27,945 nucleotides of DNA from assembly GCA_002686295.1 (NCBI GenBank), contig NZBB01000051.1, positions 1-27,945 of the forward strand, read 5' to 3'. Positions 1 to 6,691 of the stretch are shown one piece after another. Origin of the DNA: Candidatus Woesearchaeota archaeon (lineage in GTDB: Archaea; Nanobdellota; Nanobdellia; Woesearchaeales; GCA-2686295). Positions within the stretch are counted from its first letter, which is position 1, and every line of letters starts with the position of its first letter. Under the pieces are notes generated by a model that ran no database searches, was not told where the DNA came from, and was given only the letters and a program-made list of their open reading frames with translations. The translations under genes were made by a program, and so were the position numbers.

Positions 1-960
1 AAAGTGGGCTCCCCAGCAGAAATAGAATATAAGTATGATGGATTTAGGATGCAAATTCACAAATCCAAAGAAAATACAACTATATTTACCAGACGTCTTG
101 AAAATGTTACTGAACAATTCCCAGAAGTTTTAGAAGCTGTTAAGAATAATGTTAAATCAGATAGTTTTATAATTGATTGTGAAGCAGTTGGTTTTAATCC
201 AAAAACAAAAAAATACATGCCTTTTCAGAACATATCACAAAGAATTAGAAGAAAATATGACATTAAAAAATTATCAAAAGAGTTACCTGTTGAATTAAAT
301 GTTTTTGATGTTTTGTTTCTGGATGATAAAAGTATTATCAAAAAAACTTTCAAAGAACGAAGAAAGTTGTTAGAAAAACTAATAAAAGAAGAAAAACGAA
401 AAATAATGATTGCAAAAAATCTTAAAACATCAAACAGAAAAAAAGCCCTTTTATTTTACAAAGAATCATTAAAAAAAGGTAATGAAGGAGTCATATTAAA
501 AAGCTCAGATGGTGTTTATAAGCCTGGCTCGAGGGTTGGATTTATGGTGAAGTTAAAACCTTCAATGAACACTTTTGATTTAACAATAATTGGTGCTGAA
601 TGGGGAAAAGGTAAAAGAAGCGGATGGCTTACATCTTTTTCTCTTGCATGTTTTGATGAAGGAAGATTCTTACCAATAGGAAAAGTTGGAACTGGTATAA
701 AGGAGAAAGCCAAACAGGGAACATCTTTCAAAGAATTAACAGAACTTTTAAAACCACACATAATCAAAGAGGATGGACGCGAAGCAAGTATAAAGCCAGA
801 AATAGTGATTGAAATAAGATTTGAAGAAATACAGAAAAGCACTAATTATTCAAGTGGATTCGCACTTAGGTTTCCTAGATTTGTTAGGATTCGCGATGAT
901 AGAAGTCCTGAAGAATGCTCTTCTTTTGAAATGATTAAAGAAGCTTTTAAGAAACAATAA
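1..960 (+). CDS. lig: ATP-dependent DNA ligase, C-terminal part (5' end outside window)
   Basis: Seals nicks in replication and repair by ligase-AMP and DNA-adenylate chemistry. The frame is open at the window edge, so the N-terminal DNA-binding domain lies upstream. The visible part holds the nucleotidyltransferase and OB-fold domains. Motif I is KYDGFR near the edge, with the Lys expected to be adenylated. Motif III is FIIDCEAVGF, IIIa is FDVLFLD, IV is EGVILKSSDG and V contains MVKLKPS. The C-terminal region after about residue 190 fits the OB domain. The first GTG at base 4 is not the real start, because archaeal ligases run to about 550-600 aa and only about 319 are visible. The complete motif set makes the family call firm. 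Confidence 0.96.
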   Translation, partial: KVGSPAEIEYKYDGFRMQIHKSKENTTIFTRRLENVTEQFPEVLEAVKNNVKSDSFIIDCEAVGFNPKTKKYMPFQNISQRIRRKYDIKKLSKELPVELNVFDVLFLDDKSIIKKTFKERRKLLEKLIKEEKRKIMIAKNLKTSNRKKALLFYKESLKKGNEGVILKSSDGVYKPGSRVGFMVKLKPSMNTFDLTIIGAEWGKGKRSGWLTSFSLACFDEGRFLPIGKVGTGIKEKAKQGTSFKELTELLKPHIIKEDGREASIKPEIVIEIRFEEIQKSTNYSSGFALRFPRFVRIRDDRSPEECSSFEMIKEAFKKQ

Positions 961-975
961 TTCTAAGTTACGTTT

Positions 976-1018
976 CATAAATGGAACACCTTTCCATAAA
1001 TGAAAACATTTATATATG
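976..1018. promoter_or_regulatory. TATA region with repeated CATAAATG boxes
   Basis: CATAAATG occurs at 976-983 and again at 995-1002, embedded in an imperfect inverted repeat (TTTCAT...ATGAAA). The related CATTTATATATG follows at 1007-1018 and contains the likely TATA box of the next gene, which would give a leader of roughly 10 nt. The layout suits an operator read by the winged-helix protein encoded just downstream; that link is inference. Confidence 0.4.
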
Positions 1019-1049
1019 AAACAACATTAGAGAATATTTATAGACGACA

Positions 1050-1583
1050 ATGGAACAAAAAGAATTACTTGAAAGATTATTTGACGAGAAAAGATTAAAA
1101 ATTTTACAACTATTCTTCAGCAAACCAGAAGAACAATTCTATTTAAGAGAAATAGCTAAAAAAACAAAAATACCCTTAGCGACAACATTCAGAATAATAA
1201 ACAAATTAAATGAATTGCAGATAATTAAAAAACTCAGAATAAAAAAATTTAAAGTTTATTCTTTTAACAAAACAAAAAACACAGATTTTCTGCAGGAAAT
1301 CTTAGCACAAAAGAAATCTGCATTGAATGAGTTCGTCGAGAAGACTTCTGTAATTCAAGGCATAGATACAGTAATTCTGCATGGAAAAGAAGAAAAAGAA
1401 AAAGCAAATGTTCTACTAATAGGAAAAAATATGTCTGTTGAAAAAATAAAAAGTGTCGTCATAAAAATAAAAGAAAAATATGATTTCACAATAATAGATC
1501 TAGCTTTAGAACATGAACAGTTTACAAAAATGTCCAACATGGGGCTTTTTCCAGGACGAAGAACAATATTGTTTCAAAAATAA
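1050..1583 (+). CDS. Winged-helix transcriptional regulator with C-terminal MNT-like domain
   Basis: Predicted DNA-binding regulator of 177 aa. Residues about 1-75 form a winged helix: the RLKILQLFFSKPEEQFYLREIAKKT stretch is typical of ArsR/MarR-like folds, followed by a recognition helix near LATTFRIINKLNEL and a basic wing. Residues about 100-177 resemble the degenerate nucleotidyltransferase-like domain often joined to such helices in DPANN archaea. They include VILHGKEEKEKANVLLIG, but no clear catalytic Asp pair, so enzymatic activity is doubtful. The gene stands alone. The repeated boxes upstream may be its own operator. Ligand and targets are unknown. Confidence 0.75.
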   Translation: MEQKELLERLFDEKRLKILQLFFSKPEEQFYLREIAKKTKIPLATTFRIINKLNELQIIKKLRIKKFKVYSFNKTKNTDFLQEILAQKKSALNEFVEKTSVIQGIDTVILHGKEEKEKANVLLIGKNMSVEKIKSVVIKIKEKYDFTIIDLALEHEQFTKMSNMGLFPGRRTILFQK

Positions 1584-1613
1584 CTATTAGAAAATATATT
1601 TTCAAAACCGAGA

Positions 1614-1627
1614 ATATTTAAATATTA
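1614..1627. promoter_or_regulatory. Palindromic TATA-like element before the ftsZ leader
   Basis: AATATTTAAATATT is a perfect 14-bp palindrome. Taken as a TATA box it would start transcription near 1647-1650, exactly at the GGGG that opens the structured element downstream. A second AT-rich candidate lies at 1639-1650. Confidence 0.4.
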
Positions 1628-1650
1628 GTATAGGAATATATATATTTAAA

Positions 1651-1705
1651 GGGGTTTGTGGTAAACTCTTAATCAATGTGTTTGGCGACACAATTTAAGA
1701 ACCCT
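1651..1705 (+). ncRNA. Candidate structured RNA (ftsZ leader or independent small RNA)
   Basis: Three collinear helices can be drawn. GGGGT (1651-1655) pairs with ACCCT (1701-1705, one G-U). TCTTAA (1667-1672) pairs with TTAAGA (1695-1700). TGTGT (1677-1681) pairs with ACACA (1688-1692), closing the loop TTGGCG. The 3' side is nearly continuous, while the 5' side has an 11-nt bulge (1656-1666). GTTTGGCGA, which spans the loop at 1680-1688, recurs at 1712-1720. No K-turn or C/D or ACA box set was found, so no known family is assigned. The 266-nt gap before ftsZ holds nothing else that codes. Confidence 0.45.
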
Positions 1706-1754
1706 GAAAGCGTTTGGCGAAAAAAATTAATCGATTCTAATGAGTGTAGAGTAT

Positions 1755-1780
1755 AGTACACTTATAAATATTTCGGTACT
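1755..1780. promoter_or_regulatory. ftsZ-proximal TATA box flanked by AGTAC/GTACT
   Basis: CTTATAAATATTT (1761-1773) is a good TATA box and is bracketed by AGTAC (1755-1759) and GTACT (1776-1780), a 5-bp inverted repeat. Transcription would start near 1793-1797 and leave a leader of about 55 nt that carries the ribosome-binding site. The flanking repeat may be an operator. Confidence 0.4.
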
Positions 1781-1832
1781 TGAAAATATATTTTAGTATA
1801 TGTTTAGGTATTAAAAAAATAAACCAAAAAAT

Positions 1833-1840
1833 GGAGGGGG
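1833..1840 (+). promoter_or_regulatory. Strong Shine-Dalgarno site of ftsZ
   Basis: GGAGGGGG ends 9 nt before the ATG at 1850. This is unusual here because most first genes in the window look leaderless; it supports ATG 1850 as the start and a real 5' leader. Confidence 0.7.
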
Positions 1841-1849
1841 TTTAAAAAA

Positions 1850-2908
1850 ATGGATTTTGTTGTAGAAAAAAATAAGGAACAAAGCGAAGAATTTGATGTA
1901 GGACAAGCCAATATAAAAGTTATTGGTGTAGGTGGAGCTGGAAATAACATGGTGAACTGGCTTTACAAAAAGGGCATAAAAGGTGCCGAGATTCTTGGAT
2001 GTAATACCGATCAACAACACCTAAACATCATTGAGTCGGACAGAAAATTTCTACTTGGCAGAGATGTCACTAAAGGATTAGGTTGTGGAGGATTTCCTGA
2101 AAAAGGATCTGAAGCAGCACAAGAAAGCTTGCAAGAAATAAAAGAAACGTTAAAAGGATCAGATATGACTTTTGTATGTGCAGGAATGGGCGGAGGAACA
2201 GGAACAGGAGCTTCACCAACAATTGCAAGTGTAGCAAAAGATGCTGGTTCAATAGTAATAGGAACTGTCACAATGCCTTTCAACATAGAAAGAGCAAGAG
2301 TTGATAAAGCAGAGTTCGGACTTCAACAGCTAAGACAACAATCAGACACAGTAATAGTAATAGACAACAATAGATTAGTACAGATTGCAGGGAATCTGCC
2401 AGTTCAGCAAGCATTTGCAGTTGCAAACGAGTTAATAGCAACAATGATTAAAGGAATAGTTGAAACTATTTCTATACAATCATTAGTTAACCTAGATTTT
2501 GCTGATGTAAAAGCAATTATGACTGATGGAGGAGTTGCAGCAATAGGAGTAGGTGCAAGTGACACAAATAACAGAGTTGATGAAGCAGTTAAAGGAGCAC
2601 TTAGCAATCCGTTACTTGATATAAGTTATGAGGGTGCTACTGGAGCAATTATACATGTTTCAGGAGGTCCAGATATGACTTTGGATGAAATTAGCAAAGT
2701 TGGAGAACTCGTAACAGAAACAATGGATGATGATGCAAACGTCATCTGGGGAGCTAGAGTTTTAGAAAACATGAAAGGCAAAATAACTGTGATGACAATA
2801 ATTACAGGTGTTAACAGTCCATGGATACTTGGAAAGTTAACTGAAAAACAAGCAGTAGCCCAACAACAAGCAATGTCAGAAGAACTAGGAATAGAGATAG
2901 TAAGGTAA
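1850..2908 (+). CDS. ftsZ: Cell division protein FtsZ
   Basis: Tubulin-like GTPase that polymerises into the cytokinetic ring. The 352 residues contain the nucleotide-binding VIGVGGAGNNMV (24-35), the signature GGGTGTG (114-120) and the T7-loop NLDFADVKAIM (214-224). Its Asp residues (216 and 219) complete the GTPase site across the subunit interface. The tail after about residue 318 is short and ends EELGIEIVR, without a long disordered linker. A strong Shine-Dalgarno site and a structured leader precede it. It stands alone and ends facing the Lrp-type gene. Whether it belongs to the archaeal FtsZ1 or FtsZ2 class cannot be settled by eye. Confidence 0.97.
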   Translation: MDFVVEKNKEQSEEFDVGQANIKVIGVGGAGNNMVNWLYKKGIKGAEILGCNTDQQHLNIIESDRKFLLGRDVTKGLGCGGFPEKGSEAAQESLQEIKETLKGSDMTFVCAGMGGGTGTGASPTIASVAKDAGSIVIGTVTMPFNIERARVDKAEFGLQQLRQQSDTVIVIDNNRLVQIAGNLPVQQAFAVANELIATMIKGIVETISIQSLVNLDFADVKAIMTDGGVAAIGVGASDTNNRVDEAVKGALSNPLLDISYEGATGAIIHVSGGPDMTLDEISKVGELVTETMDDDANVIWGARVLENMKGKITVMTIITGVNSPWILGKLTEKQAVAQQQAMSEELGIEIVR

Positions 2909-2931
2909 ATCCTTACTTTACACTCCTTTCT

Positions 2932-2999
2932 TGGCCTTCACCATTAATTGCATCACCCCCAATGATCCCCATTAAATGAGTGAAGGCCACAAATTTTTT
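2932..2999 (+). terminator. Long hairpin after ftsZ, possible terminator
   Basis: TGGCCTTCAC (2932-2941) and GTGAAGGCCA (2980-2989) are a perfect 10-bp inverted repeat. The stem continues, with bulges, through CATTAAT (2942-2948) and ATTAAATG (2971-2978). A T-run (2994-2999) follows on the plus strand. The loop contains two C-rich stretches (2955-2960 and 2967-2970). It lies between convergent genes. Confidence 0.6.
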
Positions 3000-3450
3000 A
3001 AATTACTGACTCAAGATTTGCAATAAATGTTTCTCTTTTAATATCTTCAATAACATAGTAAACATTTATTGCAAGAATCTTAAATTTTCTTTCAAACAAA
3101 TCCATGAAGTCTTCCATCTCCTTGACGTGCCTAAATATTCCTTCAATCAAGAAATCATAACCATTGTTTATTTTAAACAAAGAATTTACTTCTTCTTTAT
3201 ATAATAAATATTCTTTTGCTGATTCTCTATCTTCAATATCAACTTTTATAATTATGTTGGCTTTGCACAAGTATCCCATCATCGTAAAATCTATGAGTGT
3301 TGTGTGTTTGTTTATTATATTTTTTCGCAAGTTTTTCAACCTATCATATAATGTCGATATAGGTATTTTTGTCTGTTTGCTTATATCTGTTAAAGATTTT
3401 CTAGCATTTTCTCTTAAGTGTGCTAAAAAAACCTTGTCTTTTTTATCCAT
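2998..3450 (-). CDS. Lrp/AsnC family transcriptional regulator
   Basis: A 150-aa DNA-binding regulator. Residues 1-50 form the Lrp-type helix-turn-helix (DKVFLAHLRENARKSLTDI, then KTKIPISTLYDRLKNL). Residues about 60-150 form an alpha-beta domain of the RAM type that normally makes dimers and octamers and may bind amino acids. It is full length for a compact Lrp. The start ATG at 3450 is preceded by GAGGTGAT, a strong ribosome-binding site. A symmetrical TTTTCGG-N6-CCGAAAA operator lies just upstream, so it probably represses itself. The divergent AbrB-PhoU gene may share this control. The effector is unknown. Confidence 0.88.
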   Translation of the reverse strand: MDKKDKVFLAHLRENARKSLTDISKQTKIPISTLYDRLKNLRKNIINKHTTLIDFTMMGYLCKANIIIKVDIEDRESAKEYLLYKEEVNSLFKINNGYDFLIEGIFRHVKEMEDFMDLFERKFKILAINVYYVIEDIKRETFIANLESVI

Positions 3451-3469
3451 TTTTTAATCACCTCGTTTA

Positions 3470-3511
3470 TTTTCGGTACATTCCGAAAACAATAGATGAT
3501 TAACCGAAAAA
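3470..3511. promoter_or_regulatory. Operator-like inverted repeat between the Lrp gene and the AbrB-PhoU gene
   Basis: TTTTCGG (3470-3476), six bases, then CCGAAAA (3483-3489) form a perfect 7-bp inverted repeat. A third half-site, ACCGAAAAAAA, sits near 3503-3511. This spacing and AT-rich dyad form are typical of Lrp-family sites. It lies between the minus-strand TATA region (about 3512-3520) and the Lrp start, so bound protein would block that promoter. Confidence 0.6.
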
Positions 3512-3570
3512 AATATATATTTTCTCCTTATAACTTATATACAAGCTTATAATTATATAATTTCGAAACA

Positions 3571-3578
3571 TTTAAATA
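3571..3578 (+). promoter_or_regulatory. TATA box of the AbrB-PhoU gene
   Basis: TTTAAATA is centred about 26 nt before the GTG at 3601, which implies a leaderless transcript and supports that GTG start. Confidence 0.6.
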
Positions 3579-3600
3579 AAAAAACCACTCAAAGAAATTC

Positions 3601-4506
3601 GTGCAAAGAAAAGTCATTCAACTGGCAAGAAAAACGCTTGTAGTCTCACTTCCTAGAAAATGGGTTGTTAAAAATCAAGTTGAGAAAGGAGACAGTATAG
3701 AAATAACTGAAGAAGATACAAAACTCACAATAAACACTGAAAAAGAATTAAAGTTAAAAAAAATAGTTCTTGATACAAAAGAATTAGGTCATTATGATCC
3801 TTTATACATAGCATATTTATACCAGGAAGGAACAGATGAAATAATAATAAACTACCGCGACAAAGAAGTATATTCGGAAATACAAAAAAAACTCCCGGAT
3901 TTAATGGGTTTTGAAATAATAGATCAGGGAGAAAACTTTGTAAAGATAAAAAACATTTCAGGCGTCTTAGACCAAGAATTTGACAATCTTTTAAGAAGAA
4001 CATTTTACATAATTGAAGAGATGGCAAACAGCAGTATAGAATCAATTAAATCTAAAAACCTTGAAAGATTAAAAAGTATATTGGCATTGGAAAATAGCAT
4101 AGATAAATTCACAGATGTATGCAAAAGATCCCTTAACAAGAAAGGTCACACAAAACAAGAAAAAACGGTTTTCTACTACGTTATAATAAGAGACTTAGAA
4201 AAAATAGGTGATTTCTATAATGAACTTATAAAATGCTATATTGAAAGAAATTCATCAATAAACAAAGAAATAATAGAATTATACGAAGAAACAAATAAAT
4301 TCTTTAAATTATTTCACAGGTTGTTCTATAAGTTCGACAAAGATGACGCAACAAAATTTCATAAAACAAAAAAGAAACTAGGAAAGAAAGTTGAAAAATT
4401 AATGAAAACTGCAGAAAAAGAAGAATTATTAACAATATTCAATCTTGCTGGTCTTATAAAAATGATTGGAAACTTATATGGACCTTATTATTTAACAACC
4501 ACTTAA
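3601..4506 (+). CDS. AbrB/SpoVT domain plus PhoU domain regulator (phosphate-signalling type)
   Basis: A 301-aa protein. Residues 1-45 match the swapped-hairpin AbrB/SpoVT DNA-binding fold; the RKVIQLARKTLVVSLPRKWV segment is typical of archaeal PhoU-associated regulators. Residues about 120-300 are helical, with the ETxxD-like surroundings of a PhoU half-repeat (RRTFYIIEEMANSSIESI, VFYYVIIRDLEKIGDFYNEL). Family knowledge links such proteins to control of phosphate uptake, but no pst transporter genes are nearby, so the target is open. The start is GTG with no in-frame ATG upstream. The gene is divergent from the Lrp regulator and may be controlled by it. Confidence 0.85.
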   Translation: MQRKVIQLARKTLVVSLPRKWVVKNQVEKGDSIEITEEDTKLTINTEKELKLKKIVLDTKELGHYDPLYIAYLYQEGTDEIIINYRDKEVYSEIQKKLPDLMGFEIIDQGENFVKIKNISGVLDQEFDNLLRRTFYIIEEMANSSIESIKSKNLERLKSILALENSIDKFTDVCKRSLNKKGHTKQEKTVFYYVIIRDLEKIGDFYNELIKCYIERNSSINKEIIELYEETNKFFKLFHRLFYKFDKDDATKFHKTKKKLGKKVEKLMKTAEKEELLTIFNLAGLIKMIGNLYGPYYLTTT

Positions 4507-4507
4507 T

Positions 4508-4541
4508 AACAACTACTCAAGGTTGTTTTTCTTAACAACAA
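4508..4541 (+). terminator. Three-part hairpin region with T-tract after the AbrB-PhoU gene
   Basis: AACAAC (4508-4513) can pair with GTTGTT (4522-4527), followed by TTTC. GTTGTT can instead pair with a second AACAAC (4534-4539). The first form looks like a terminator and the second like an alternative. It ends just before the pyrG TATA box. Confidence 0.4.
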
Positions 4542-4551
4542 TTTTTATATA
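4542..4551 (+). promoter_or_regulatory. pyrG: TATA box of pyrG
   Basis: TTTTTATATA is centred 26 nt before ATG 4573. The mRNA should begin at or next to the start codon. Confidence 0.6.
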
Positions 4552-4572
4552 CTTAAAAGCTTTTAGTTGTAT

Positions 4573-6150
4573 ATGCCCAAGTGGATAATCTTTACAGGTG
4601 GCGTTCTTTCTGGTCTAGGAAAAGGAATCGCGAGTGCGAGTGTTGGAATGTTGTTGTCTTCTAAATACAGGGTTGTACCTGTTAAATGCGATGGATATCT
4701 TAATGTCGATCCTGGAACTATGAACCCTGTTGAGCACGGAGAAGTGTTCGTTCTAGAAGATGGTGGCGAAGTAGACATGGATTTTGGACATTATGAAAGA
4801 TTTATTGGCGTTAATTGCAAATCTGAATGGAATTTAACCATGGGAAAGGTTTTCGATAGAATAAGAAAAAAAGAAAGACGAGGAGACTATCTTGGAAAAA
4901 CAGTACAATACGTTCCACATGTAACAAACCTAATAAAAGAATGGTGGTTTGAAATAGCTAAAAAAGAGAACGCAGAAGTGATGCTTATTGAAATAGGGGG
5001 AACAACAGGAGATATAGAAAACGAGTTGTTTCTTGAAGCTGCCAGACAATTAAAAAATGAAGTTGGCGAGAAAAACATAATGTATACTCATTTAACATAT
5101 GTTCCTGTACCATTTGGAGTCAACGAACAAAAAAGTAAGCCAACTCAACAAAGCATAAACTTGTTAAGACAGAGAGGAATAACTCCTGATTTAATAATAG
5201 GCAGATGTTCAGAAATACTCACTGATAATATTAAAGAAAAAATAGCTGTTTTCTGTAATGTAAAAAAAGAAGCAGTAATAACAGGATTAGATGTTGACAA
5301 TATCTACAAGATACCTTTGGTTTTTGAAAAAGAAAACATTTCAAAAATAATTAGTAAGAAATTAAGATTGAAAGTAAAACCAAAACTCAAGAAATGGAAA
5401 GAATTGGTCGAGAACACTATAAACACAGAGAAAAATGTAAATATAGCCATCTGTGGAAAATATACTGGCCTTGAAGATTCTTGTGCAAGCATTGTTGAAG
5501 CATTAAAGCACTCAGGTGCACATTTAAAATACGAGGTAAATATTTTTTTCATAGAAACATCTAAACTTTCTAGCATGAAAAAACTTGAAGATATGGATGG
5601 AGTAATAATACCTGGAGGTTTTGGTGAAAGAGGAACAAACGGAAAAATTGAAGTCATAAAATATTGTCGAGAAACAAATAAACCATTGCTTGGAATATGT
5701 TATGGACTCCAGATGGCAGTCGTAGAATTTTCAAGAAATGTCTGCGAATTAAAGAACGCAAACAGCACAGAAATAGATAAAAAAACAGAAAATCCTGTGA
5801 TAGATATATTGCCCGAGCAAAAAGAAATTACTGAAAAAGGAGGCACAATGAGACTTGGCTCTTACCCTGCAATTCTCAAAAAAAACACAAAAACACACGA
5901 ATTATATAAAAACATAAATGTTTCTGAAAGACATAGACATCGTTTTGAGGTAAACCCAATATTTCATAGGGTGATTGAAAACAATGGATTTATAATCTCT
6001 GGTATGTCACCAAACAAAAAACTTGCTGAATTCATTGAATTCAAATACCATCGTTATTTTATTGGTTGTCAAGGACACCCGGAGCTAAAATCAAGCTTGT
6101 TAAAACCAGCACCATTATTCTATGGACTTGTAAAAGCAGCCATACAATAG
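4573..6150 (+). CDS. pyrG: CTP synthase
   Basis: Makes CTP from UTP, ATP and glutamine. The 525 residues match the usual length. The N-terminal synthetase domain opens with IIFTGGVLSGLGKG (P-loop, 5-18) and keeps CDGYLNVDPGTMNP (39-52) and EIGGTTGDIE (140-149). The C-terminal class I glutaminase starts near 290 and has GGFGERG (348-354), the nucleophile Cys376 in LLGICYGLQ, and the His502/Glu504 pair in CQGHPEL. The ATG at 4573 was preferred to a TTG two codons earlier because it sits 26 nt from the TATA box and begins at the conserved PKWIIFTGG. No residue essential to catalysis appears to be missing. Confidence 0.97.
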   Translation: MPKWIIFTGGVLSGLGKGIASASVGMLLSSKYRVVPVKCDGYLNVDPGTMNPVEHGEVFVLEDGGEVDMDFGHYERFIGVNCKSEWNLTMGKVFDRIRKKERRGDYLGKTVQYVPHVTNLIKEWWFEIAKKENAEVMLIEIGGTTGDIENELFLEAARQLKNEVGEKNIMYTHLTYVPVPFGVNEQKSKPTQQSINLLRQRGITPDLIIGRCSEILTDNIKEKIAVFCNVKKEAVITGLDVDNIYKIPLVFEKENISKIISKKLRLKVKPKLKKWKELVENTINTEKNVNIAICGKYTGLEDSCASIVEALKHSGAHLKYEVNIFFIETSKLSSMKKLEDMDGVIIPGGFGERGTNGKIEVIKYCRETNKPLLGICYGLQMAVVEFSRNVCELKNANSTEIDKKTENPVIDILPEQKEITEKGGTMRLGSYPAILKKNTKTHELYKNINVSERHRHRFEVNPIFHRVIENNGFIISGMSPNKKLAEFIEFKYHRYFIGCQGHPELKSSLLKPAPLFYGLVKAAIQ

Positions 6151-6154
6151 TAAA

Positions 6155-6163
6155 TTATATAAA
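6155..6163 (+). promoter_or_regulatory. TATA box of the Zn-ribbon/aEF1-beta pair
   Basis: TTATATAAA is centred 27 nt before ATG 6186 and supports that internal ATG as the leaderless start. Confidence 0.55.
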
Positions 6164-6185
6164 CAATCCTTTTTTCGTAGAAAAC

Positions 6186-6353
6186 ATGATAAATGAATGC
6201 ATATCTTGCAAAGTAAACATAGCAAACGAAAAAGGAGCAGCTAAATTTCTATGTCCAAACTGTAGCAAATATGAAATAATAAGGTGCAAAAGCTGTAGAG
6301 AAATAGTTGCAAAATACAGCTGTCCAGAATGCAAATTTACTGGTCCAAACTAA
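6186..6353 (+). CDS. Small Zn-ribbon protein, translation-associated
   Basis: A 55-aa protein with four CxxC pairs: CISC, CPNC, CKSC and CPEC. These make two zinc knuckles. It matches the archaeal Zn-ribbon family (DUF1610-like, often called an RNA-binding protein involved in translation) that is typically encoded directly before aEF1-beta, as here with a 4-nt gap. The start is ATG 6186, placed by the TATA box. A longer reading from 6066 would overlap pyrG out of frame and is rejected. The molecular role is not shown by the sequence. Confidence 0.88.
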   Translation: MINECISCKVNIANEKGAAKFLCPNCSKYEIIRCKSCREIVAKYSCPECKFTGPN

Positions 6354-6357
6354 AAAA

Positions 6358-6636
6358 ATGGCAAATGCAATAGTGACTGTTAAAATTATGCCATTATCTC
6401 CGGAAGTAAATCTTGAATCTTTAGAAGAATCTTCTAAAAAAGAAATAATCTCTTTTGCAGGAGAAGGAGATATGAAAATTGAAATTGAGCCAATCGCATT
6501 CGGATTAAAAGCAGTAAATATAATCTTTGTAATGGATGAACAACTTGGCAGTCCTGATATTGTTGCTGAAAAAATAACTTGTTTTGAAGAAGTTAAATCT
6601 GCAGAAATTGTTGATGTTAGAAGAGAAATTGGTTAA
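6358..6636 (+). CDS. Elongation factor 1-beta (aEF1B)
   Basis: Guanine-nucleotide exchange factor that recycles aEF1A from GDP to GTP during elongation. The 92 residues fit the archaeal form, which consists only of the exchange domain. IVTVKIMPLSPEVNLESLE opens the domain and IEIEPIAFGLKAVNIIFVMDE carries the conserved PIAFGLKA segment. The protein ends in VDVRREIG. It is translated with the Zn-ribbon gene, whose stop lies 4 nt upstream. The ATG at 6358 was chosen because homology begins right there. Confidence 0.93.
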   Translation: MANAIVTVKIMPLSPEVNLESLEESSKKEIISFAGEGDMKIEIEPIAFGLKAVNIIFVMDEQLGSPDIVAEKITCFEEVKSAEIVDVRREIG

Positions 6637-6660
6637 ATCTACCACTGTCTAATAGTTAAG

Positions 6661-6669
6661 TTTATAAAT
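6661..6669 (+). promoter_or_regulatory. TATA box of the 377-aa membrane-anchored protein gene
   Basis: TTTATAAAT is centred 27 nt before ATG 6692, so the transcript is probably leaderless. Confidence 0.6.
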
Positions 6670-6691
6670 TATTTTTCTATTCTATTAAAAA

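Noticed and set aside
1651..1760. C/D-box or H/ACA guide RNA upstream of ftsZ
   Set aside because: CTGA and ACA triplets occur, but no matching C box, K-turn or guide pocket could be found.
6066..6185. N-terminal extension of the Zn-ribbon protein
   Set aside because: It overlaps the 3' end of pyrG in another frame and has no resemblance to the family; ATG 6186 has a TATA box at the right distance.
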